Virus record (IMG/VR): IMGVR_UViG_3300023500_000003
Span: 1 to 58,768 of that record
Strand: one strand, 5' to 3'
Length of the DNA stretch: 58,768 bases
From: a virus
Translations under genes and position numbers: made by a program
Part shown: positions 8,355 to 16,890 of the stretch, piece by piece
How the letters are laid out: each line of letters opens with the position of its first letter
Numbering within the stretch: the stretch's first letter is position 1
The notes under the pieces: generated by a model
Database searches by the model: none
What the model saw: only the letters and a program-made list of their open reading frames with translations
Told to the model about the DNA's origin: nothing

Positions 8355-8413
8355 GTTAGTGCTGTGCGAGAGGGCGTAATAAAAGCGTGCATCCTGCGCT
8401 AAAGTTGTGGGGG
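8355..8413 (+). pseudogene. 3' remnant of the gene at 38605-38922
   Basis: The DNA from GACAAGGTTAGTGCTG to the G-rich end matches the last ~60 bases of the 38605 gene (end of the KLHDKVNAVREGE segment and beyond) but has an in-frame stop and a one-base deletion. It sits between two small genes and no longer codes. Confidence 0.6.
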
Positions 8414-8419
8414 TGATTA

Positions 8420-8620
8420 ATGAATGATATAAGTATAGAAGATGCAAAAAAGATGTTATGCCCACTGATAAGCTGCTGTTCCATAGATAGCAACCTAAGC
8501 ACGTTATGTAGTGCTGACAGGTGTATGAAATGGCGGAGGGCAACAAAAGATCAGTACACTACAAACCAAAGCTGGACGCGTGATGAGAAATGGCTAACGC
8601 ATGGTAGCTGTGGCGCTTGA
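8420..8620 (+). CDS. Small cysteine-rich protein, 66 aa
   Basis: Cysteines at CPL, CC, LC and CMKW resemble a family of small phage proteins that end with a CMxWR segment and probably bind a metal. GGGGGTGA precedes the ATG. It overlaps the next ORF by a TGATG junction. Function unknown. Confidence 0.5.
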   Translation: MNDISIEDAKKMLCPLISCCSIDSNLSTLCSADRCMKWRRATKDQYTTNQSWTRDEKWLTHGSCGA

Positions 8621-8745
8621 TGCCTAACGCAGAATACAAACTACAACACAGAAAAGATAAACTGGCCATCGAAGGACTTAGAGGGGGCAATCCCTATTCT
8701 TCTGTCCTACTAGTTTCCAAGGATCGCTACTTGCGCCGTATGTAA
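8620..8745 (+). pseudogene. Chimeric ORF at cassette junction
   Basis: The first 21 codons copy the 44-residue protein at 7529 (EYKLQHRKDKL, then IEGL). The reading then runs into the right-hand direct repeat and ends within the GTATGT motif. It looks like a duplicate cut off by the recombination that formed the cassette border. It may be translated but is unlikely to be functional. Confidence 0.55.
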
Positions 8746-8760
8746 CAATACAAGCAGAAA
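8695..8760 (+). repeat. Direct repeat, right copy, flanking accessory cassette
   Basis: Counterpart of 5181-5246. It contains a sequence derived from the helicase 3' end plus the promoter-like motif, so the segment between the copies could be lost by homologous recombination while restoring the helicase-to-8774 junction. Confidence 0.85.
8721..8743 (+). promoter_or_regulatory. GTATGT promoter-like motif, strong copy
   Basis: GGATCGCTACTTGCGCC precedes GTATGT (8738-8743). It lies 31 bases before the start codon of the first replication-region gene. Confidence 0.55.
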
Positions 8761-8773
8761 AAGGAGGCCAAAC

Positions 8774-8950
8774 ATGATCATCGTCACATCAAACCAACAG
8801 GTAGCATTGCTACCAAACGTACCAGGACAAAAGAACCCCGCAGCTGCAGGTTACACAGATGTTGTACTGGTAGGAAAGCCGAACAACGTCCTGCGCGTCA
8901 GAGACAGCAACCTGCACCAAGAAAAACCCGCAGCAGCGTTGCAGGAGTAA
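8774..8950 (+). CDS. Hypothetical protein, 58 aa
   Basis: A strong AAGGAGG precedes ATG 8774. The protein begins with a hydrophobic strand (MIIVTSNQQVALLP) and contains a second strand (DVVLVGKPNNVLRV). It is the first gene after a promoter-like motif and directly precedes the DUF932-type gene. Function unknown. Confidence 0.65.
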   Translation: MIIVTSNQQVALLPNVPGQKNPAAAGYTDVVLVGKPNNVLRVRDSNLHQEKPAAALQE

Positions 8951-8953
8951 GCC

Positions 8954-9913
8954 ATGGCACATGAAATTGATATGTCGAACGGGCGTGAAAATGTAGCATT
9001 CATCGGAGTAACACCCTGGCACGGATTGGGTGTGGCGTTGGAAAAAGATGCAGCCATCGATGTTTGGCAGAAGGAAGCAGGACTCGAGTGGGAAGCGAAG
9101 AAATCACCCGTCACCTTCGAGCATGAAAACACAACGCTCACCATGGAAAATAAGAACGTACTTTACCGTAGTGACACACATGCACCCTTAGGGATAGTTT
9201 CAGGTAGGTACCACATCGTACAACCGGCACAAGTGATGGATACGTATAAACAGCTGACAGAAGACTTCAATTGCCAGATGGAAGTAGCAGGCTCGCTCAA
9301 AGGTGGTCAGGTTATCTGGGCACTTGCTTCTACTGGACACGACTTGGAGTTAGGTGATGATAAAGTTAAGGGCTACTTGCTGTTGACAACCACGTTTGAT
9401 GGAAGCTCCTCGACAACAGCGAAATTCACATCAGTTCGTGTAGTGTGCAACAATACCCTAGAACTGAGCCTGAACAGTTCGTCAGCGTCAGATGTTCGCA
9501 TACCACACTCACGTAAGTACCAGAAAGACGAAGTGATGGGAGAGTTAGGACTTCTGGGAGACTCTTGGAAGTCGTACCACAAGCAGGTAGAGGACTTGGC
9601 CTCGACGAAAGTAGGCTTAGCTGAAGCGCAGCAGTGGTTGGTCAACACCTTTGGTGACCCTAAACTGCCACTAGAGGAACAACCAAGTGCCAGGGTCATG
9701 CGAAAAGTGATGGCGTTATATATGGGCGCCGGGTATGGCGCAACAATGGATTCTGCACGCGGTACCGCTTGGGGACTAGTGAATGCTGCTACACAGGTTG
9801 TAGACCACTCGACAACAGCTAGGACGGCAGATTCAAGGCTCTACTCTGCTTGGATGTCAGACGGGGCACGACTGAAGACTAAGGCCTTCAAGAACGCCTT
9901 GGCTATGGTGTGA
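8954..9913 (+). CDS. DUF932-type phage/plasmid protein
   Basis: 319 residues. The opening GVTPWHGLGVALEKD, then NVLYRSDTHAPLGIVSGRYHIVQPAQV, and the RVVCNNTL and HS segments match the conserved DUF932 (TIGR03299) pattern found on many phages and plasmids. Its biochemical role is not established; it often sits near replication genes. AGGAG precedes the start. The 3' end overlaps a small ORF by GTGA. Confidence 0.8.
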   Translation: MAHEIDMSNGRENVAFIGVTPWHGLGVALEKDAAIDVWQKEAGLEWEAKKSPVTFEHENTTLTMENKNVLYRSDTHAPLGIVSGRYHIVQPAQVMDTYKQLTEDFNCQMEVAGSLKGGQVIWALASTGHDLELGDDKVKGYLLLTTTFDGSSSTTAKFTSVRVVCNNTLELSLNSSSASDVRIPHSRKYQKDEVMGELGLLGDSWKSYHKQVEDLASTKVGLAEAQQWLVNTFGDPKLPLEEQPSARVMRKVMALYMGAGYGATMDSARGTAWGLVNAATQVVDHSTTARTADSRLYSAWMSDGARLKTKAFKNALAMV

Positions 9914-10080
9914 CCAAGCGTCCTGCCCTATTCAAGGAACCTAGGCCTAAATTGAAGCTCTGGTGTCTAAGAAATGGAAAGAATCACGGACAATGGCAGC
10001 ATTTGGCTGTATGTACAGATTGTAGGAAACGGCTCAGGTGTAAAGAGCTACAAGGAGAGAAGCGAAAATGGCTAAAATAA
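9910..10080 (+). CDS. Small basic cysteine-containing protein, 56 aa
   Basis: The GTG start overlaps the previous stop (GTGA) and the ORF fills the whole gap to the next gene. It is very basic, with C..CTDC...RC spacing that could bind zinc and nucleic acid. There is no independent ribosome binding site, so expression would depend on coupling. Function unknown. Confidence 0.45.
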   Translation: MTKRPALFKEPRPKLKLWCLRNGKNHGQWQHLAVCTDCRKRLRCKELQGEKRKWLK

Positions 10081-10157
10081 CGTTCAGTGTGAAGTTCATG
10101 TCTATACAAGGAGAAGGGCTGCACATCCAAATGTACGGAAACTCCTGGGGAACCTGA
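10068..10157 (+). CDS. Small protein, 29 aa
   Basis: CAAGGAG precedes ATG 10068, and its stop overlaps the next start (TGATG). The short strand-rich peptide has no family match that I recognise. Confidence 0.4.
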   Translation: MAKITFSVKFMSIQGEGLHIQMYGNSWGT

Positions 10158-10552
10158 TGTCAACAGACTTTATGCCACTTGCCGCGTCAGCTACGCGCTT
10201 AGACCAGCCGTTAACACAGAAGAGTATGAAGGTAGGGCGGTTCCAATTCAACAGCGTTGTCGCGCCGTCTATCGATGACTACAGGGTGCTTCTTTGCCTT
10301 CTGCAGAACCGGGAAGGACCACGAGTGTACTTACCTTCAGCGTTCAAGGAGGGGTGCCGTGCAGCTGCCATCACCCACAGCCTTTCCGTGTATTACCACG
10401 CGACGTTGCAACTTGGTGAGTCAGACCAGAAACTGCTGCACTACCAAGTAGTCGGTGATACTGTCTTCATCTTCCTCGGCACGTGGGCAGAAGAAATATT
10501 CAAGGCAGAGTCATTATCCTTCAGGAAGGGAAAGCATGTCGGTGCTCCTTGA
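10157..10552 (+). CDS. Hypothetical protein, 131 aa
   Basis: Alternating strands and a helix (FNSVVAPSIDDYRVLLCLLQ, then DTVFIFLGTWAEEIF). No recognised domain. It overlaps both neighbours, so it belongs to the replication operon leading to the flap nuclease and DnaB-like helicase. Confidence 0.55.
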   Translation: MSTDFMPLAASATRLDQPLTQKSMKVGRFQFNSVVAPSIDDYRVLLCLLQNREGPRVYLPSAFKEGCRAAAITHSLSVYYHATLQLGESDQKLLHYQVVGDTVFIFLGTWAEEIFKAESLSFRKGKHVGAP

Positions 10553-11024
10553 CACACTTTCAGGGCTACAAAATCTCCGACCTTCAGAACTCGACCAAGT
10601 ATCTAGGGCTGTAGATACACTCCTCAAGACGAAGGCAAGACAAGAGCCTGCTACAGAACTGTATGCGCTCCTTGTTCTTGTATCAAAAGCGTTGGGAGTA
10701 GAGTTTCCTCCATACCACAGGCTGAAGCCAGAAGCAAAAACCGAGGCGCGGAAAGCTGCAAAAGCACTGGACCTGTTCCTAGCGCCGTACAGACTCACAA
10801 AAATAGAAAAAGTCAACGCGCTCCAACTTATATGCAGGACAGCTATCAACAACATCCTAAGTTATCGTGGACAAGTGTATGCTTCTTCAGTGATTAGAAC
10901 ACTCAAGTCCCCTGCTGCTATTTTGTCAACACAGTTTCCTGGCTACACAGAGTTAGGACTATTGCACTTGGTCTTCAAAAGGAAGGCAAGGGTCGCGCGG
11001 ATACGACCAAGAATCGTGATATAG
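10536..11024 (+). CDS. Hypothetical helical protein, 162 aa
   Basis: ATG 10536 follows AGGAAGGG and is preferred over the in-frame upstream start at 10455. The protein is basic and helical (leucine- and alanine-rich), with a basic C-terminal tail (KRKARVARIRPR). Its position directly before the flap nuclease suggests a replication accessory role, but nothing in the sequence proves this. Confidence 0.55.
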   Translation: MSVLLDTLSGLQNLRPSELDQVSRAVDTLLKTKARQEPATELYALLVLVSKALGVEFPPYHRLKPEAKTEARKAAKALDLFLAPYRLTKIEKVNALQLICRTAINNILSYRGQVYASSVIRTLKSPAAILSTQFPGYTELGLLHLVFKRKARVARIRPRIVI

Positions 11025-11034
11025 GAGGTTATAG

Positions 11035-11853
11035 GTGCTAGTAAAACAATTCATTGCCGTGGACTACAGTAACGTGTTCATGCGGGGATTCTACGGGTCC
11101 CGAAGAACAACCGAGGAAGGTGTGCCTATAGGTGGTGTTGAAGCTGTGTTGAAGTCAGTCTCCTCACACATGATCAAGTACAGGACCTCGAAAATAGTGG
11201 TTTGCATGGATACGCCGCCCTACGACAGAAAGAAGAAATACAGCAACTATAAAAGTGACAGGAAGCCCATGGAGCCCGAGCTGTTAGCAAACCTGCAAGA
11301 CTCGAAGAAGATAGGGGACGTCATGCTAAAGATGCTAGGCATTCCAGTGTGGTCGGTAGCAGGGATGGAAGGGGACGACTTACTTGCTGCTTATGCTAAG
11401 AAACACAGAAAGAAGCCACACAAGCGTGTGATCCTCGTAGCAACAGATGACGACCTATATCAGTGTTTGCATCCCAGAGTCCTGCTTTCAACAAAAAATG
11501 GCACATTTACCTTGAGCAGCTTCAAAGCCTTACACCCAGAGCTTGATCCCCATGACTGGCCATTAAGGACAGCATTTGTGGGGAGCCATAACGGCGTCCC
11601 GGGTGTCAAAGGAATCGGACCTGTTGGCGCTAAGAAGTTATTCCTTGATGAAGTATTGCTACAGAAGGCGTATGCTATACATAAGAAGGACGTCGACATG
11701 TACCAGGACCTGGCGGTGCTACCTTTTACTAAAATCAAGGTTCCTGCTTTTGTATGGGGAACAGGATACAATGAAAGAAAATTCACAACCTGGTGTGATA
11801 GTTTAGGTGTTTATGTAGACAATCAAATCTTGTCTGCATTCAGAGGAGTTTAA
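11035..11853 (+). CDS. 5'-3' exonuclease / flap endonuclease
   Basis: 272 residues, the size of T4 RNase H and T5/T7 flap nucleases. The N-terminal VDYSN gives the first metal aspartate, GMEGDDLLAAYAKKH the acidic cluster, VATDDDLYQ the next pair, and GSHNGVPGVKGIGPVGAKKL is the helix-hairpin-helix with the final acidic site just before it. It removes RNA primers and 5' flaps during lagging-strand synthesis. AGGAGG sits before the GTG start at 11035. The next gene follows directly at its stop (TAAGTG). Confidence 0.88.
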   Translation: MLVKQFIAVDYSNVFMRGFYGSRRTTEEGVPIGGVEAVLKSVSSHMIKYRTSKIVVCMDTPPYDRKKKYSNYKSDRKPMEPELLANLQDSKKIGDVMLKMLGIPVWSVAGMEGDDLLAAYAKKHRKKPHKRVILVATDDDLYQCLHPRVLLSTKNGTFTLSSFKALHPELDPHDWPLRTAFVGSHNGVPGVKGIGPVGAKKLFLDEVLLQKAYAIHKKDVDMYQDLAVLPFTKIKVPAFVWGTGYNERKFTTWCDSLGVYVDNQILSAFRGV

Positions 11854-13263
11854 GTGTCAAGGGGAAAACTTTCGAGAGCGGTACAGGAGAACATTCTAGC
11901 CTTAGTATGTTTTCACACAAAAGAAGCAATGATCCTGCGTGGGCTTGTTGATCCAGGGCTGTTCGACATGCGTCCCTACCGACAGATCTGCACGGTAGCG
12001 TACGCGTACTTGGACAGGTACAAGCAGGCCGCGGGTCCTCACATTTATGACGAGCTTGAGGATCTTATTGACGGGAAGGACAGGGAGAAGGCGCAAGCGT
12101 ACACCGAAATCCTTGAGTCTCTCGACGACTTCAAGGACAGTGTGAATGCTGAGTATGTCCTGACACAAGTGCGTGAGTTCGTCCGAAAGCAGCGCATGAA
12201 ACAAGGAATACTCGCTGCTGCTGATCTTTTACAAGAAGATGACTTAGACGGAGCAGAAGCTGTAATTCATGAACATCTCAAGCAGTCGGTTGACCTATTC
12301 GACCCGGGCATTGATCTAAGCTCTGAAAAGGATGTCAGCACGTTACTAGCACACGACGACCAAGACGAGATCTTTCCTACAGGTATAGAGGCTCTTGACC
12401 AGCTGAAAGTAGGACCAGAACGTGGTACACTCTATATACACTTAGGCATCGCCAACTCAGGGAAAAGTTTCGCACTAGGAGCGATAGGCAAGGCCTGCGC
12501 CCTAGCTCGATATAATGTCATTCATATTACACTTGAAATGTCTGAGAAGAAGGTAGCTCGTAGGTACATGCAGGCCTTCCATTCTCTCACGAAGGCGCAA
12601 GCTGAGAAAGTGCAAGTATCTATGCTCAACACATCCGATGGTGTACTGTTGGATATCACCACCGAGGAAATAGAGAGGCCAGGACTCTTTGAAAAGAAGA
12701 GAACAAAGAAACTAGTAGAAAAACACCTGAAGCTTCGAAACACACGGATCACGATAAAACAATTCCCTACAGGAGCAATGACTGTTCCCATGCTCAAGTC
12801 ATACCTCGACGCATACGAAGCGAATACAGGGAAACTGACAGAAGTGGTGATCCTAGATTACGCCGATCTGATGCAATTGAGTCCGCAGAACCTCAGAGTA
12901 GAAACAGGTGCACTATACAAGGAGCTTCGTGGTATCGCTGTTGAGCGTGACATTGCAATGGTTACAGCATCACAGAGTAACAGGTCTTCAAGTTCTGCTC
13001 GAGTTGTTACGATGGAACACCTGTCGGAGGACTTTTCGAAAGCGATGACAGCAGACACTATTGTCTCCTACACGGCTACAACAGAGGAGAAGAGGCTAGG
13101 ACTCGCGAGGCTATTCTTGGCGAAGGTCAGGGATTCTGCAGGCGCTGGTGTCACATCTATCTTGATGACCCAGGCTTATGGTATAGGGCAGTTCTGCTTG
13201 GACTCGATGCGACTGCCGTCAAACTATGCAGAAGTACTTGAAGCTGAAGATGAAGATGAATGA
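11854..13263 (+). CDS. DnaB-like replicative helicase
   Basis: 469 residues. A short helical N-terminal domain (ENILALVCFHTKEAMIL and following) is followed by a RecA-fold motor with Walker A GIANSGKSFA at about 198-207, the HITLEMSEKKVARR segment typical of DnaB, and Walker B VVILDYADLM near 335. It would unwind the fork 5'-3' as a hexamer and cooperate with the primase encoded two genes downstream. GTG start immediately after the flap nuclease stop. Acidic C-terminus. Confidence 0.88.
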   Translation: MSRGKLSRAVQENILALVCFHTKEAMILRGLVDPGLFDMRPYRQICTVAYAYLDRYKQAAGPHIYDELEDLIDGKDREKAQAYTEILESLDDFKDSVNAEYVLTQVREFVRKQRMKQGILAAADLLQEDDLDGAEAVIHEHLKQSVDLFDPGIDLSSEKDVSTLLAHDDQDEIFPTGIEALDQLKVGPERGTLYIHLGIANSGKSFALGAIGKACALARYNVIHITLEMSEKKVARRYMQAFHSLTKAQAEKVQVSMLNTSDGVLLDITTEEIERPGLFEKKRTKKLVEKHLKLRNTRITIKQFPTGAMTVPMLKSYLDAYEANTGKLTEVVILDYADLMQLSPQNLRVETGALYKELRGIAVERDIAMVTASQSNRSSSSARVVTMEHLSEDFSKAMTADTIVSYTATTEEKRLGLARLFLAKVRDSAGAGVTSILMTQAYGIGQFCLDSMRLPSNYAEVLEAEDEDE

Positions 13264-14728
13264 CTACTCGGAGCTGAAGCTTGTTCCTAGGTGGGAGCTT
13301 CTTGAAGAACTGAAGTCCATCTGCCCTAGCATCAAGTTCGCGGTACGTCCACGCACACTCCAGTTAGTGTCGCTGATAGCAACGCTCCTAGAGGATGAGT
13401 ACACACTGCTCCTAGATATGGGGCTAGGCAAGAGCATGTGCGCCCTGGTTACTGCCCAAGCACGTAGGGACATGAATGATGTGCGCAGAATCCTTGTCAT
13501 GGTTCCTAACGAAACAAACATTCACGGCTGGGGAGATGAGGTTACAAAGTTCACAGACTTTTCATCATGTCTTATGAACGGTTCAACCAAAGCAAGGGAG
13601 AAGATGCTCGCAGCGAAAGACAAGGATATCTACATTTTGAACTATCAAGCACTGCCTTGGCTTCTTGGGAAGAAACAGAAAGTCAGAGGAAAGATGACAA
13701 CTGTTGTTGATGAAGCACGCTGTAAAGCATTCGGAGCCATCTTTGACATGGTCGTATTCGACGAGTCGCAAAAACTAAAGAACCCCGAAGCAGTGACAAC
13801 AAGGATTGCTGCAGAGTTTTCACAGTACATTACATACAGATACAGCATGACAGGCACACCTTTCAATCACCCCATTGATCTGTGGTCCCAGTTTTACATC
13901 ATCGACAGGGGTGCTGCTTTTGGTGCGTCCTTTACACAGTTTAAGCGGGAGTACTTTAACGCCTCGCAGGACTACTGGGGAACCTGGACGTACACGTTAA
14001 AGCCGGGAGCAGAGCAGAGACTGCAGGATGTACTACAGCGACACGCACTGCGATACGAGGCGTCTGAATGCACGGACCTCCCCGAGAGCACAACAGTCCA
14101 CGTGCCTTTGGGGTTCGCGGCAGCACAAGGATCAGCATACAAGAAAGCCATGAAAGGTATTATCGAAGCGGGAGGAAAGCAACTGAACGTGGAATCTGCA
14201 TACACACGTCTGCGTCAAATTTCCTCAGGGTTCATCGACATCAAGTCCAAGACTGATCCCGCACTCGAGGTATACCCCAAGAATCCTAAGATTGAGTGGC
14301 TAGTCGAGATGCTGCAAGACGTTCCTGACGGTCGCAAAGTTGTTGTATTTCACACTTTCATAAGGGCGGGAGAACTGATTTGCGCTGCCCTCAAGAAGGC
14401 TAAGATAGAACACGTGAGCTTGAATGCTGATGCTGCGGCTGTTGGGAAATTCACGCAGTCGAAAACGTGTAGGGTTCTTGTCACCAATGTAGACCGTGGA
14501 GGCACAGGACTTAACCTGCAGGCAGCTAACTATACTGTATTTTTCGAACAGCCAACAAGCGCAATGACCAAGAAGCAAGCGGAAAAGAGGACACACAGAG
14601 GTGGGCAAACACGGAGTTGTTTCCAGTATGAATTGTACATGAGGGAATCTATTGAAGTAAAAGTGATAAAAGGGCTGGAAGATGGCAGGGACTTGATAGA
14701 CATGATCGTGGACGGGTCACTCGAGTGA
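13256..14728 (+). CDS. SNF2-family DNA helicase/translocase
   Basis: 490 residues from ATG 13256, which overlaps the previous stop; in-frame ATGs at 13226 and 13250 are alternatives. Motif I LLDMGLGKSM (residues 52-61), the DEAH-like motif VVFDESQKLKN near 167, SMTGTPFNHP (motif III) and HRGGQTRSCFQYEL (motif VI) define the SNF2 superfamily 2 core. Phage homologues act in origin control, fork reversal or recombination, like T4 UvsW, though this one is SNF2-like. It sits between the replicative helicase and the primase. Confidence 0.85.
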   Translation: MNDYSELKLVPRWELLEELKSICPSIKFAVRPRTLQLVSLIATLLEDEYTLLLDMGLGKSMCALVTAQARRDMNDVRRILVMVPNETNIHGWGDEVTKFTDFSSCLMNGSTKAREKMLAAKDKDIYILNYQALPWLLGKKQKVRGKMTTVVDEARCKAFGAIFDMVVFDESQKLKNPEAVTTRIAAEFSQYITYRYSMTGTPFNHPIDLWSQFYIIDRGAAFGASFTQFKREYFNASQDYWGTWTYTLKPGAEQRLQDVLQRHALRYEASECTDLPESTTVHVPLGFAAAQGSAYKKAMKGIIEAGGKQLNVESAYTRLRQISSGFIDIKSKTDPALEVYPKNPKIEWLVEMLQDVPDGRKVVVFHTFIRAGELICAALKKAKIEHVSLNADAAAVGKFTQSKTCRVLVTNVDRGGTGLNLQAANYTVFFEQPTSAMTKKQAEKRTHRGGQTRSCFQYELYMRESIEVKVIKGLEDGRDLIDMIVDGSLE

Positions 14729-15729
14729 CGCCCCGTACATTCCCGTGGGTACGCTTCCTGACCCAGCATGGTGTTCCTTTCACCGAGTCAGGCCCTCATG
14801 TTGTGAAAGGGAATATTGCTGTAAACTGTCCCTTCTGCGCGGATGACGATAAGTACCACCTGGGGATAGCACTTGATAAAGATGCATGGGGATGTTGGCG
14901 GTCAGGTACACACAGAGGCAGATCCCCATTACTGCTAGTCAAAGCGTTGCTGCGCGCAACCACCCAAGACGCTAAGAGCATTGTCGCAGAAGCAACAGGT
15001 GTAACTCTTGAGAGCTTCAGCAGTTTGAGAATGCTGTTGAACGACACAATGGAAGCTGACGCAGAATCCGAGGACATCGTAACTACAATGCCTGTTGAGT
15101 TCGAGGTAATCAAACCATTCAACAGGCACAAGCCCTGCACCGACTACCTAAGGAAGAGAGGATTCTCCGACGCTGTAGAAGCAGCTGACTATTACAACTT
15201 GCGGTACGCTACAAAGGGGTATTGGCGCGGGCGCATAGTGTTCCCTATTGTGTCTGTAGAGCAGGAAGTAGTAACGTGGACTGCAAGACACTTAGGGAAC
15301 TCGGAGTACCGCTACTTATCTCTATCCCAAGATGAAAACAAAAGTGGGTCGCAGGCATCAAAGAATATCAAGGACGTATTGTGGAATGAGGACCTCCTGG
15401 CACAAGGTGGCGATGTTCTTGTTGTCACAGAAGGGCCTTTTGATGCGATGAAAGTTGACTGGTATGCAAAGGACCTCGGCGTTATATGTACTTGCATGTT
15501 TGGAAAGACGCCCACAGAGAACCAACTGCACCTGCTGAAAAAAATATCCGTAGGGTTCGACAAGATTGTATTCGTGCTTGATGAAGGAACGGGAATGGAG
15601 TCGCTGGGACTTTCGTTCTCACTTCCAAATGCTGTATTCCTTCCTGTTCCTTACAACTGTGACGACCTAGGAGATCTTACTGCAGGGCAAGTTGTTTCCT
15701 GGGTGCAAAGAAAGGTGCTAAAGGATTAG
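14725..15729 (+). CDS. DnaG-type primase
   Basis: 334 residues. The N-terminal zinc-binding site has C35PFC38 with H45 and C57 in the following CW segment. A RNA-polymerase-type core (YLRKRGFSD, then GYWRGRIVFPIV) leads to the TOPRIM segment VLVVTEGPFDAMKV near residue 236 and VFVLDEG. It makes RNA primers for lagging-strand synthesis. The GTG start overlaps the previous stop. The protein is short compared with bacterial DnaG because it lacks the helicase-binding C-terminal domain, as in many phage primases. Confidence 0.85.
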   Translation: MTPRTFPWVRFLTQHGVPFTESGPHVVKGNIAVNCPFCADDDKYHLGIALDKDAWGCWRSGTHRGRSPLLLVKALLRATTQDAKSIVAEATGVTLESFSSLRMLLNDTMEADAESEDIVTTMPVEFEVIKPFNRHKPCTDYLRKRGFSDAVEAADYYNLRYATKGYWRGRIVFPIVSVEQEVVTWTARHLGNSEYRYLSLSQDENKSGSQASKNIKDVLWNEDLLAQGGDVLVVTEGPFDAMKVDWYAKDLGVICTCMFGKTPTENQLHLLKKISVGFDKIVFVLDEGTGMESLGLSFSLPNAVFLPVPYNCDDLGDLTAGQVVSWVQRKVLKD

Positions 15730-15840
15730 AGGATGCACAAAATAGAATTGGTAGCATCCTCAGATACGTAGTAAGCGTTCCTCACACAACACCGAGAATC
15801 GTCAACATGGCACAAAGTGTACGGCCTGTTCAAATGAAGT

Positions 15841-15923
15841 ACTTGATATCTTCAAGTATATATGCATAATACGGCCTTGTAGAAGGTGAGAGTTCTACAA
15901 ACCAAAACTAGAGGAGGCACAAA
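15841..15923 (+). promoter_or_regulatory. Sigma70-like promoter plus stem-loop leader, copy 1
   Basis: TTGATA (15843-15848), a 16-bp spacer, and CATAAT (15865-15870) make a good sigma70 promoter. The -35 lies in a perfect inverted repeat (ACTTGA, TATCT, TCAAGT) that could be an operator. The transcript would start with a perfect 8-bp hairpin (TTGTAGAA 15877-15884 with TTCTACAA 15893-15900) followed by GAGGAGG. The same block recurs at 16221, 35058 and, diverged, at 41281. The rest of 15730-15840 shows nothing else. Confidence 0.85.
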
Positions 15924-16130
15924 ATGAACAGAACAATAATAATAAAGAACGCTAAAGAACGGGCAAACTCGCTGTGCATGACCTTGCACTACACGGGCAG
16001 CACTGTGGGATGGATGCTGCAAGACAATAAGATATCAAGGGGCGTAGTGATTGGTCGCACGTTTAAAGACATCGACTACGCTGTTGAAGAATTGATGTTT
16101 AACAGGAAATTAAGAGGAGTGACAACATGA
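15924..16130 (+). CDS. Hypothetical protein, 68 aa
   Basis: It has its own promoter, a 5' stem-loop and a strong ribosome binding site, so it is probably well expressed early. The basic N-terminus is followed by strands containing TLHYTGSTVGWML and a helix. No family recognised. It could act on host functions, as small strongly expressed early phage proteins often do; that is inference from expression signals only. Confidence 0.65.
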   Translation: MNRTIIIKNAKERANSLCMTLHYTGSTVGWMLQDNKISRGVVIGRTFKDIDYAVEELMFNRKLRGVTT

Positions 16131-16167
16131 ATATAGTAAGAGAGTCACTACCTGGTGCTTAACAGAG

Positions 16168-16185
16168 GAAGGCATCTCTGCCTTC
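16168..16185 (+). terminator. Stem-loop after the 68-aa gene
   Basis: GAAGGCA (16168-16174) and TGCCTTC (16179-16185) form a perfect 7-bp stem with a TCTC loop. No U-run follows, so it may be a weak terminator or mRNA-stabilising hairpin between two promoter modules. The remainder of 16131-16220 holds no convincing gene. Confidence 0.4.
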
Positions 16186-16220
16186 ACAGCAAACAACTAA
16201 CCATTACATCTTTGACTAAT

Positions 16221-16303
16221 ACTTGATATCTTCAAGTATATATGCATAATACGGCCTTGTAGAAGGTGAGAGTTCTACAAACCAAAACTAGAGGAGGCAC
16301 AAG
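16221..16303 (+). promoter_or_regulatory. Sigma70-like promoter plus stem-loop leader, copy 2
   Basis: Identical in its core to copy 1: TTGATA, 16 bp, CATAAT, the 8-bp UTR hairpin and GAGGAGG. It drives the sigma-like gene at 16304. Confidence 0.85.
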
Positions 16304-16867
16304 ATGCCACAATTCACGCCACAATTCGACGAAGGACTTCAAGGGTATGCTTGGAAGCAAGCGTATAAGAATCATTGGAAGGTCCGCAACACGCATGAAG
16401 TAGAAGACTTATTTCAAGAATACAGCCTGGTATTTGTTGACGCTGTTCACAGGTACAAAGAAAAAGCAACTAACCAACAGCATTTCATGGCTTTGTATAA
16501 AGCCTGCATCTTTACGCACACAGTGGACTTGGCAAGAGTCGCAACAAAAGAAGGTACGGCTATAACAGAATCTGATTTGCATGACGCCGAAGGAGAAGCT
16601 GTAAACTTGTATGACTCTGCAGTAGGTGAAGCCGACAATGTCGGAGAATTCTTGCATTACTTAACACAGGCTCCTGAAAATGTAAAGCGTGTGCTGGACT
16701 ACGTGTTTGGTACACCTGCTGCAGCGCTACTTGACGCTGAGGTGGCGTGGAAGGCTAAAGGTCGGAAAAAGGTCATGGGCAACACGTACCTCTGTCATCA
16801 ACTTGGAATCAAGGACCCCTATACAATAAATGTAGAACAAGAAACTAGGAAGTTCCTAACAGCCTAA
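16304..16867 (+). CDS. Sigma-region-2-like protein
   Basis: 187 residues. EVEDLFQEYSLVFVDAVHRY followed by QHFMALYKACIFTHTVDLAR resembles sigma70 region 2 (the core-binding DLxQEG helix and the following helices) as seen in small phage sigma-like proteins. The C-terminal half could hold a region-4-like HTH (LDAEVAWKAKGRKKVMG, then LCHQLG), though this is unclear. It is controlled by the conserved sigma70-like leader and followed by a GTATGT motif, and the phage also encodes a beta-prime homologue; together these suggest a role in redirecting transcription. Without a profile search it remains a likely rather than firm call. Confidence 0.55.
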   Translation: MPQFTPQFDEGLQGYAWKQAYKNHWKVRNTHEVEDLFQEYSLVFVDAVHRYKEKATNQQHFMALYKACIFTHTVDLARVATKEGTAITESDLHDAEGEAVNLYDSAVGEADNVGEFLHYLTQAPENVKRVLDYVFGTPAAALLDAEVAWKAKGRKKVMGNTYLCHQLGIKDPYTINVEQETRKFLTA

Positions 16868-16890
16868 GAATCACTAGTTACACAGTATGT
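16868..16890 (+). promoter_or_regulatory. GTATGT promoter-like motif, strong copy
   Basis: GAATCACTAGTTACACA precedes GTATGT (16885-16890). It lies directly after the sigma-like gene and 239 bases before the clamp/polymerase operon. The rest of 16891-17128 has no gene that I can support. Confidence 0.55.

Noticed and set aside
15807-15869. 20-codon ORF running into promoter copy 1
   Set aside because: It overlaps the -35 and -10 elements and has no ribosome binding site; more likely promoter DNA.
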